From: SCTD01 sp963784675
GTDB taxonomy: Bacteria; Actinomycetota; Actinomycetes; Mycobacteriales; SCTD01
Assembly: GCA_963784675.1 (NCBI GenBank)
Contig: CAWASE010000002.1
Span: forward strand, 363,426-427,425
Length of the DNA stretch: 64,000 nucleotides
Reading direction: 5' to 3'
The notes beneath the pieces are model-generated. The model made no database searches. It was not told where the DNA came from and saw only the letters and a list, made by a program, of their open reading frames with translations. The translations under genes and the position numbers were made by a program. Below, one piece after another: positions 54,976 through 61,859 of this stretch; position 1 is the first letter of the stretch, and every line of letters starts with the position of its first letter.

Positions 54976-55011
54976 GTTCGTGTGCGCGGCGCCGGTGTCA
55001 CACTGCACGGT

Positions 55012-55647
55012 GTGATCTCCATCTTCCTCGTCGACGACCACGAAGTCGTCCGCCGCGGGGTCCGTGAGCTGCTGGAGGCCGAGGACGACCTCGAGGTGGT
55101 CGGTGAGGCCGCGACCGTCGAACAGGCACTCGCGCGGATACCGGCGGTGCGGCCCCAAGTCGCCGTCCTTGACGTTCGGCTGTCGGACGGGAACGGCGTC
55201 GCGCTGTGCCGTGAGCTGCGCGACGCGCAGCCGGACCTCGTGTGCCTGATGCTGACGTCCTTCGCCGACGACCAGGCGCTGCTCGATGCGGTGCTGGCCG
55301 GTGCCGCCGGCTACGTGCTGAAGGACGTGCGCGGCAACGAGCTCGTGGCCGGCATCCGCACCGTCGCCGGCGGTGGGTCGCTGCTGGACCCGCGCGCGGT
55401 CTCGGTCGTGCTCGCCCGCCTGCGCACCCCGGCGCACACCGACCCGCTCGCCGAGCTGTCCGAGCAGGAGCGCAGGGTGCTCGAGCTGATCGGCGAGGGG
55501 CTCAGCAACCGTGACATCGCCGCCCGGCTGTTCCTGGCCGAGAAGACTGTCAAGAACTACGTCAGCAACGTGCTGTCCAAGCTCGGTTTCCAGCGACGCA
55601 CCCAGGTCGCCGTCCTGGCGACCGAGCTACGCCAGCAGCGGGTCTGA
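55012..55647 (+). CDS. DevR/NarL-family two-component response regulator
   Basis: The 211-residue protein starts at GTG 55012 (MISIFLVDDHEVVRRG). Its receiver domain has the acidic pair VDDHE, the phospho-acceptor Asp in VAVLDVRLSDGNG (about residue 55), and the Lys in YVLKDV (about 104). The C-terminal LuxR-type helix-turn-helix reads LSEQERRVLELIGEGLSNRDIAARLFLAEKTVKNYVSNVLSKLG (core SNRDIAARLFLAEKTVKNYV). The sequence around it closely resembles mycobacterial DevR/DosR. The gene is convergent with the cognate-looking sensor gene and overlaps its end by 21 bases. Confidence 0.9.
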   Translation: MISIFLVDDHEVVRRGVRELLEAEDDLEVVGEAATVEQALARIPAVRPQVAVLDVRLSDGNGVALCRELRDAQPDLVCLMLTSFADDQALLDAVLAGAAGYVLKDVRGNELVAGIRTVAGGGSLLDPRAVSVVLARLRTPAHTDPLAELSEQERRVLELIGEGLSNRDIAARLFLAEKTVKNYVSNVLSKLGFQRRTQVAVLATELRQQRV

Positions 55648-57276
55648 GGACAGCGGCACCTGCCACTGCAGCCGGGTGCCGCCACCGGGGCGCTGCTGCA
55701 CGTGCAGGGCCCCGCGCAGGAGCTCGGCCCGGCTCGCCAGGTTGACGAGGCCGCTGCGGGCCGCACCGAACGTCGTGCCGATCCCGTCGTCGTCGACCTG
55801 AAGCCGGAACTCCTCGCCGTGGATGCCTGCCAGCACCTCGACGTGCCCGGCCCGGGCGTGTCGGGCGACGTTGGACAGTGCCTCGCGCAGCGTCGCCACG
55901 GCGTGCTCGCAGATCACCGGCGTCGTGAGGGTGTCCAGCAGGCCGTCGAGCCGCAGCGTCGGTGCGAAGCCGAGCTGCCCGGTCCCGACGTCCACCGCCT
56001 GGAGCAGCTGTAGCCGCAGCGACGGCCGACCCTCGGTCGGTGCCTGCAGCCCATAGATGGTCGAGCGGAGCTCGCGGATCGTCCCGTCGAGCTCGTCGAC
56101 CGCACGGTTGATGCGCGTCGTCGCCTCGGCGGGGCTCTGGTCGACCAGGCGCACCGCCCCCTGCAGCTGCATCCCGGTGGCGAACAACCGCTGGATCACC
56201 AGGTCGTGCAGGTCTCGGCCGATCCGGTCGCGGTCCTCGAGCAGGGCGAACCGGCTCGCCTCGTCGCGACGCTCCGCAAGCTCCAGGGCCACCGCCGCCT
56301 GAGCGGCGTAGGCGATCAGCTCCGGTGTGGCGCTCGATCGAGGCCGAGCGGCCCAGAGCGCCACGAGGACGCCACGGTGCGGTCCGGCGGGCAGGCCCAG
56401 CGGCACCGCCGTCCCCGCCGCGAGCTCGGCGGGTTGGCCGCTTCCCAGCACCCGCGCGATCTCGACGGTGAGCTCGTCCAGCACGGTGGCCGGGTCCTGT
56501 CCGCTGAACGCCTCGACCTGCAGTCCGTGCAGGCCGACGGTCGCGACGAAGGTGGTGTCCGCGTCGAGCACGTCGCGTGCCCTCTCGGCGACCAGCGCGA
56601 TGACGTCTTCGCGCCGGGTGCCCGACAGCAGCGACGTCGACACGTCCCGGCCCGCCTCCATCCACGCGCCGCGCTGGCGGCTCACGTCGTAGAGCCGCGC
56701 GTTGTGGATCGCGACACCCGCCACCCGCGCGAGCGCCACCACCACGCGCTCGTCCTCGTCGCTGAACTGGCCGTCGCCGTGCTTCTCCGTCAGGTAGAGG
56801 TTGCCGAAGACCTCGGTGCCGACCCGCACCGGAACGCCCAGGAAGCTGCCCATCGGCGGATGGCCGGCAGGGAAGCCGTACGAGGCCGGGTGCGCGGTCA
56901 GGTCGGGAAGCCGCAGCGGGTCGGGCTCGCGGATCAGCTCGCCCAGCACACCGTGACCGGTGGGCGGTGCACCGATGCCCGCCACCCCGGCCGTACCGAT
57001 CCCCACGGTGACGAACTGCGACAGCCCGGACCCCGCCTCGTCCACGACCCCGAGCGCTCCGTAACGAGCGCCCGCGAGGCTGACTGCGGCCTCGACGATC
57101 CGCTGCAGCACGTGCTGGAGCTCCAGTCCCGAGCCGACGGCGAGCACGGCCGTGAGCAGGCGGTCGACCCGGTCGCGGGTCTCGGGGCTGCGGGACCCGG
57201 GGCTGCGGGACTCCGACGCGGAGCAGCCGCAGCCACCGCCTGCCGCGGGTGTGCCTGCGAGGTCGATGCGGGTCAT
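55627..57276 (-). CDS. DevS-type GAF sensor histidine kinase
   Basis: The 549-residue cytoplasmic kinase has two GAF domains (about residues 45-190 and 205-340). A dimerisation/phosphotransfer domain DRIGRDLHDLVIQRLFATGMQLQ follows (phospho-His in LHDLVIQ), then a HATPase domain with EALSNVARHA (N-box) and VDDDGIG. GAF-1 ends with PAGHPPMGSFLGVPVRV; the H-PPM-x-x-FLGVPV stretch resembles DevS, where a histidine here binds heme for O2/NO sensing. That this protein binds heme is inference. Its ATG 57276 overlaps the phosphoketolase stop (ATGA), so both are made from one transcript. Confidence 0.88.
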   Translation of the reverse strand: MTRIDLAGTPAAGGGCGCSASESRSPGSRSPETRDRVDRLLTAVLAVGSGLELQHVLQRIVEAAVSLAGARYGALGVVDEAGSGLSQFVTVGIGTAGVAGIGAPPTGHGVLGELIREPDPLRLPDLTAHPASYGFPAGHPPMGSFLGVPVRVGTEVFGNLYLTEKHGDGQFSDEDERVVVALARVAGVAIHNARLYDVSRQRGAWMEAGRDVSTSLLSGTRREDVIALVAERARDVLDADTTFVATVGLHGLQVEAFSGQDPATVLDELTVEIARVLGSGQPAELAAGTAVPLGLPAGPHRGVLVALWAARPRSSATPELIAYAAQAAVALELAERRDEASRFALLEDRDRIGRDLHDLVIQRLFATGMQLQGAVRLVDQSPAEATTRINRAVDELDGTIRELRSTIYGLQAPTEGRPSLRLQLLQAVDVGTGQLGFAPTLRLDGLLDTLTTPVICEHAVATLREALSNVARHARAGHVEVLAGIHGEEFRLQVDDDGIGTTFGAARSGLVNLASRAELLRGALHVQQRPGGGTRLQWQVPLSSDPLLA

Positions 57277-59690
57277 GCGTCGCCCTCGGCCCACGTCCAG
57301 CCGGAGATGGCCGGGTCGTCCTCACCGTGCAGGCGCGTGTGGGCGCGGGCGGTGAGGCGGGCGTCCGACATCTGCTGGCGCAGGACCGCAGCAGCGCTGC
57401 CCAGCGCGGGCACGCGGTCGATGACGTCCATGACGAGGCGGAACCGGTCGAGGTCGTTGAGCATCACCATGTCGAACGGCGTGGTGGTCGTGCCCTCTTC
57501 CTTGTAGCCGCGGACGTGGATGTTCTCGTGGTTGGTGCGGCGATAGGTCAGCCGATGGATCAGCATCGGATATCCGTGGTAGGCGAAGATGACCGGCTTG
57601 TCGGTGGTGAACAGCGCGTCGAAGTCGCGGTCGGACAGTCCGTGCGGGTGCTCGGTCTCGGGCTGCAGGCGCATCAGGTCGACGACGTTGACGACCCGCA
57701 CCTTCAGCTCGGGCAGCTCGGTGCGCAGCAGGCCGGCGGCCGCGACGACCTCCAGGGTGGGGACGTCGCCGGCGCAGGCCAGCACGACGTCGGGCTCGCC
57801 GTCGGTGGTCCCGGCCCAGGGCCAGATGCCGAGCCCGCGGGTGCAGTGGGCCTGCGCCTGGTCCATCGTCAGGTAGGTCAGCGCGGGCTGCTTCCCGGCG
57901 ACGATGACGTTGACGTAGTGGCGGCTGCGCAGGCAGTGGTCGGCCACCGACAGCAGCGTGTTGGTGTCCGGCGGCAGGTACACCCGGACGGTGTCGGCCT
58001 TCTTGTTCACGACATGGTCGATGAAGCCCGGGTCCTGGTGGGACAGGCCGTTGTGGTCCTGCCGCCAGACGTGCGAGGTCAGCAGGTAGTTGAGCGAGGC
58101 GAGCGGGGCCCGCCACTCGATCTGTCGGGTGGTCTTGAGCCACTTGGCGTGCTGGTTGAACATCGAGTCGACGACGTGGACGAAAGCCTCGTAGCAGCTG
58201 AACAGCCCGTGCCTGCCGGTGAGCAGGTAGCCCTCCAACCAGCCCTGGCACAGGTGCTCCGACAGCACCTCCATCACCCGCCCGTCGGGGGCGAGGTGGT
58301 CGTCGTCCGGCAGGGTGCTCGCCTGCCAGGTGCGGTCGGTCTGCTCGAAGACGGCCTGCAGCCGGTTGGACGCCGTCTCGTCCGGACCCATCAGACGGAA
58401 GTTGTCCGGGTTGTTCGCGATGACGTCACGCAGGAGCTCTCCGAGCACCGCGGTCGCCGAGCTCAGCGCCGCGCCGGGATGCTCGACCGGGACGGCGTAG
58501 TCACGGAAGTCCGGCAGGTCCAGCGGACGCAGCAGCAGGCCGCCGTTCGTGTGCGGGTTGGCGCTCATCCGCCGCCTGCCCGTCGGCGCGAGCGCCTGCA
58601 GCTCAGGCACGAGGCGGCCGGTCGTGTCGAACAGCTCCTCGGGGCGGTAGCTGCGCATCCACTGCTCGAGCATCGCGCGGTGCTCGGGGTTGGTGCGGGT
58701 CTGGGACAGCGGCACCTGATGGGCGCGGAAGGTCCCCTCGACCGGGAGCCCGTCGACCTCCTTGGGTCCGGTCCAGCCCTTCGGGGTGTTCAGCACGATC
58801 ATCGGCCAGGCCGGGCGCGGCAGCGCGCCGGCCCCTGGTGTGCGGGCTGCGGTCTGGATCGCGGCGATCTCGTCGAGCACGGTGTCCAGCGTCGCGGCGA
58901 GCTGCTGGTGCACCTGGGCAGGATCGTCGCCGGTGACGAAGTACGGCGTGTACCCGTAGCCGCGCATCAGGTCGGCGAGCTCGTCCTGGTCGATGCGGGC
59001 GAGCACCGTCGGACTGGCGATCTTGTAGCCGTTGAGGTGCAGCACCGGCAGCACGGCGCCGTCGGTGACGGGGTTGAGGAACTTGTTGGAGTGCCAGCTG
59101 GCCGCCAGCGGCCCGGTCTCGGCCTCGCCGTCGCCGACGACGGCCAGCACCAGCAGATCAGGGTTGTCGAACGCCGCACCGTAGGCGTGGACCAGGGCGT
59201 AGCCGAGCTCGCCACCCTCGTGGATGGATCCGGGGGTCTCGGGGGCGACATGGCTGGGAATGCCTCCCGGGAAGCTGAACTGGCGGAACAGTGCGCTTAG
59301 CCCGTCCTCGTCGCGGCCGATGTGGGGGTACACCTCGCTGTAGGTGCCGTCGAGGTAGGCGTTCGCGACCAGGCCGGGCCCGCCGTGCCCGGGTCCGGTG
59401 ACGTAGAGCGCGTTGAGGTCGCGCTGCCGGATCGCCCGGTTGAGGTGGGCGTAGAGCAGGTTCAGCCCCGGCGTGGTTCCCCAGTGGCCGAGCAGCCGCG
59501 GCTTGACGTGCTCGGCGAGCAGCGGCTCGCGCAGCAGCGGGTTGTCCATGAGGTAGATCTGCCCGACCGACAGGTAGTTGGCCGCGCGCCAGTAGGCATG
59601 GACCAGCGCGAGCTCGGTGTCGTCCAGCGGCCCGGCGCCCGGATCGGTCGGCGCGTCGACGACGGTGGTCACGCCGTCCGCCCGCTGCAC
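57273..59690 (-). CDS. xfp: Phosphoketolase
   Basis: The 805-residue TPP enzyme splits xylulose 5-phosphate or fructose 6-phosphate to acetyl phosphate. Conserved blocks are YLMDNPLL, LGHWGTTPGLNLLYAHLN (His), VTGPGHGGPGLVANAYLDGTYSEVYP, SHVAPETPGSIHEGGELGYAL, VVGDGEAETGPLAASWHSNKFLNP (TPP/Mg GDGEAETG), VLNTPKGWTGP and WRQDHNGLSHQDPGFID. The start GTG 59690 has no strong ribosome site, and a later GTG at 59672 is possible. It shares a message with the DevS-type kinase. Phosphoketolases lower oxygen demand by making acetyl-P without NADH, which suits the neighbourhood. Confidence 0.95.
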   Translation of the reverse strand: MQRADGVTTVVDAPTDPGAGPLDDTELALVHAYWRAANYLSVGQIYLMDNPLLREPLLAEHVKPRLLGHWGTTPGLNLLYAHLNRAIRQRDLNALYVTGPGHGGPGLVANAYLDGTYSEVYPHIGRDEDGLSALFRQFSFPGGIPSHVAPETPGSIHEGGELGYALVHAYGAAFDNPDLLVLAVVGDGEAETGPLAASWHSNKFLNPVTDGAVLPVLHLNGYKIASPTVLARIDQDELADLMRGYGYTPYFVTGDDPAQVHQQLAATLDTVLDEIAAIQTAARTPGAGALPRPAWPMIVLNTPKGWTGPKEVDGLPVEGTFRAHQVPLSQTRTNPEHRAMLEQWMRSYRPEELFDTTGRLVPELQALAPTGRRRMSANPHTNGGLLLRPLDLPDFRDYAVPVEHPGAALSSATAVLGELLRDVIANNPDNFRLMGPDETASNRLQAVFEQTDRTWQASTLPDDDHLAPDGRVMEVLSEHLCQGWLEGYLLTGRHGLFSCYEAFVHVVDSMFNQHAKWLKTTRQIEWRAPLASLNYLLTSHVWRQDHNGLSHQDPGFIDHVVNKKADTVRVYLPPDTNTLLSVADHCLRSRHYVNVIVAGKQPALTYLTMDQAQAHCTRGLGIWPWAGTTDGEPDVVLACAGDVPTLEVVAAAGLLRTELPELKVRVVNVVDLMRLQPETEHPHGLSDRDFDALFTTDKPVIFAYHGYPMLIHRLTYRRTNHENIHVRGYKEEGTTTTPFDMVMLNDLDRFRLVMDVIDRVPALGSAAAVLRQQMSDARLTARAHTRLHGEDDPAISGWTWAEGDA

Positions 59691-60252
59691 GTCATCGCGG
59701 TGAACTGGGTACGCGCGCAGCGTTGCTCGAACTGTTGCGACGCCTTGACGCCCGGGGGCGACGCGGGCTCTGTCGGCGGGTGCTCAGCCGGCTCACTCTC
59801 CGTGCGACGGTGCAGGTCGCCGTTCGTCGCAAGGGCAACGAGGTCGCAGAGCGGCGTGTCATGGTGGCCCGCGCTCGATCGCCGCGACCATCCGCAGTCG
59901 CTCGTGAGCGAGATCGCGCGATTGAAGGACGGACTCGTACAGCTCCTGCACGCGTGCCCCTCCCGGGACCGACCTGGCCCCGCTCACCCGACCGCCACAG
60001 GAGGGCCGCCGGCCCAGACCGTCGATCGAGCCCGCTCGCCGGCCCGATCGAGCAGCGCGGAGCGGCCTTCGACGGAGGCAGCGAGTTGTCGTCGGCCGTT
60101 CGGTGACGGAAGGTTCATCTGGGACCTCGAGGGAGGGCACCGATGGTGTCCGACGGTGAGTAAGGACTCCGGCGGCGCAGCTCTCGCGGCGCTGCCGTCC
60201 CGGACTGGCTGACGCTCAGCACGACCACACTGCTCGCGTCGGGTGCGCAGTG
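59691..60252. other. Long gap upstream of the phosphoketolase gene
   Basis: Of about 560 bases, only the small reading frame at 59859-59951 looks gene-like. GGGACCTCGAGGGAGGG (60121-60137) contains a CCTCGAGG palindrome and half of a DevR-like GGGACC, but the right half does not match. The other open frames are Arg/Ser-rich and show no family features. Terminator-like hairpins are not obvious. The gap probably holds the phosphoketolase promoter and a long leader. Confidence 0.4.
59859..59951 (-). CDS. Possible 30-residue upstream peptide
   Basis: GTG 59951 follows gggagggg 6 bases ahead and codes MQELYESVLQSRDLAHERL and on to AIERGPP, ending TGA at 59859, 168 bases before the phosphoketolase start on the same strand. 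The composition is helical and codon third positions favour G/C. It could be a leader peptide or a standalone small protein. No family is recognised. Confidence 0.25.
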   Translation of the reverse strand: MQELYESVLQSRDLAHERLRMVAAIERGPP

Positions 60253-60843
60253 TCAAACGCGTCGTTCGGGCAGTGCCGCCAGCATCGCCCGGGCCAGGAC
60301 CGCCGTCGTCAGCTCCGCACCGGCGGCGCGGTCCGTCAGCTCCTGGTAGGCCTGCGCCGGCAACCAGCCTTGATCGAGGAGCGCACCGACCGCCTGCTCG
60401 ACGATCCGCAGGTCGGCGAGGTCGTCGGCCAGCTTGCGCCCGTCGGGATCGGCACGCAGCTCCAGGTGCTGGTCGAGGAACAGCTGTGGCGCCGCCAGAC
60501 CCCCCGCGGCGGCGACTTCGTCGGCGAGCACCGAGAACGCACCGCGCTCGACTGCTTGCAGCAGCAGCGTCCCCGCGGTCCGTCCGCCGAGCTCCAGGAC
60601 CAGCGAGGCCCGTACGACGGGCTCGGGCGCGCCAGCGGGGGCGGTCGACAGGGTCACGGTGAGGTCACCGGCCGGCTGGCCGACCGTCAGCGAGAGGCTC
60701 ACGCAGGTCGGGACCTTGGTCAGGACCTCGCCGACGAGGGCGGTCATGGCCGCGGTGATCTCCCTGGGCCGGCTCGTAGCAACGCCCTCGTCGGACCCGG
60801 CGAGCGCATGCAGGTGCGCGGCCAGCCGCACCGCCAGCTGCAC
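60253..60843 (-). CDS. GAF-like protein with degenerate ANTAR-type C-terminal domain
   Basis: I choose GTG 60843 with agaggag 6 bases ahead, giving 196 residues. The N-terminal part (about 1-125) has the alternating strands of a small GAF-like domain (VSLSLTVGQPAGDLTVTLS, RASLVLELGG). Residues about 135-190 (LADLRIVEQAVGALLDQGWLPAQAYQELTDRA) match the ANTAR RNA-binding pattern (x-A-x-G-x-L, A-x-x-x-L) but lack some conserved positions. ANTAR proteins bind RNA hairpins to cause antitermination. Whether this one still does is uncertain. It neighbours a clear GAF-ANTAR protein. Confidence 0.5.
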   Translation of the reverse strand: MQLAVRLAAHLHALAGSDEGVATSRPREITAAMTALVGEVLTKVPTCVSLSLTVGQPAGDLTVTLSTAPAGAPEPVVRASLVLELGGRTAGTLLLQAVERGAFSVLADEVAAAGGLAAPQLFLDQHLELRADPDGRKLADDLADLRIVEQAVGALLDQGWLPAQAYQELTDRAAGAELTTAVLARAMLAALPERRV

Positions 60844-61053
60844 GGGTGGCTCCTCTGACCGGCCGAGCCCGGGGACCACCGGGCAGCCACCCGGCGCCGG
60901 TGAGGGCGCGGTGCCGGACCGGAGGTCAAGGCTGCCCGGGACCCACCTGGCAGGAGCTGGCCCGGCCGACTGCGGTCACCGCGCGACGGATGCCTTCCGA
61001 TCCGCGCGCTCACCGTACGCCTGATCGGGGTCCGCTCGACGTGCATGCGCCGG

Positions 61054-61797
61054 CTACTGCTCTTGACGGTCCTGCTGCGGTGCGGTCGCAGCCTGACGCG
61101 CGCGGGCGCGACGCACCGCCTCGTCGACGAGCGTCTGCGACAGCTCCGCGACCTTGACGTGCTGGGTCTGGCTCATCGTCCGGAGTCGGTCGAAGGCCTC
61201 CTGCGCCGTGGCGCCGCTGCGGCTCATGAGCACCCCCAGCGCCTGGTCGATGACCGCCCGGTGGGTCAGCGCCTCGCCGAGCTGCTCGGCCAGGCGCTGC
61301 GACTGGGCCAGCACCTGCGCGTTGTGCACCGAGACGGCCGCGGGACGCGCGAACAGCTCGCCGATGCGGATCGCGTCCGGGGAGAAGGCGTCCTTCGCGT
61401 GGGCGTAGACGTTCATCGCACCGACGACCCGGTCCGGACGGCCGAGCTCGGGCAGCAGCAACGGGAGGGACAGGACGCTGTGGACGCCGAGCCGGCCGAC
61501 CCGGGGCCCGAAGCGCGGCCAACGGGCCTCCCCGCCCAGCGATCCGCTGGTCTGGGTCTGGCCGTCGGCGACCGCCTGGATGCACGGCCCCTCACCCAGC
61601 CGGTACTGGATGTCGTCGACGTCGTTCACGAACTCGGCGCTGGCCACCACCGTCTGCGCCCGGCGCTCCTCGAGCATCGTCAGCCCGGCCCCCTCGGCCC
61701 CTGGGATGGCGTGCACCGCGAAGTGCGCGATCTCCGTCAGCGTCTCACGCAGGGGACGCTGCCCCGTCAACAGCGTCGACAGCCCCGCCAGGCTCAC
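61054..61797 (-). CDS. GAF-ANTAR antitermination regulator
   Basis: The 247-residue protein has a GAF domain (about residues 10-165, with DDIQYRLGEGPCIQAVADGQ and FGPRVGRLGVHSVLSLPLLL). A C-terminal ANTAR domain (about 170-230, LTHRAVIDQALGVLMSRSGATAQEAFDRLRTMSQ) carries the conserved Ala, Gly and Leu of the RNA-binding helices. ANTAR dimers stabilise dual-hexaloop antiterminators. GAF input lets a small ligand or redox signal control this. The start at 61797 is GTG. An RNA target nearby is not identified; the xfp leader is a candidate worth checking. Confidence 0.85.
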   Translation of the reverse strand: MSLAGLSTLLTGQRPLRETLTEIAHFAVHAIPGAEGAGLTMLEERRAQTVVASAEFVNDVDDIQYRLGEGPCIQAVADGQTQTSGSLGGEARWPRFGPRVGRLGVHSVLSLPLLLPELGRPDRVVGAMNVYAHAKDAFSPDAIRIGELFARPAAVSVHNAQVLAQSQRLAEQLGEALTHRAVIDQALGVLMSRSGATAQEAFDRLRTMSQTQHVKVAELSQTLVDEAVRRARARQAATAPQQDRQEQ

Positions 61798-61859
61798 GAG
61801 CAGGTCGTCGTCGTCGCACGAACCGCCCCACCTCGCGCCGGCCGTCGGTCGGCTGCAAC

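Noticed and set aside
57249..59300. 683-codon plus-strand frame
   Set aside because: It is the complement of the phosphoketolase gene, which has all family motifs on the other strand.
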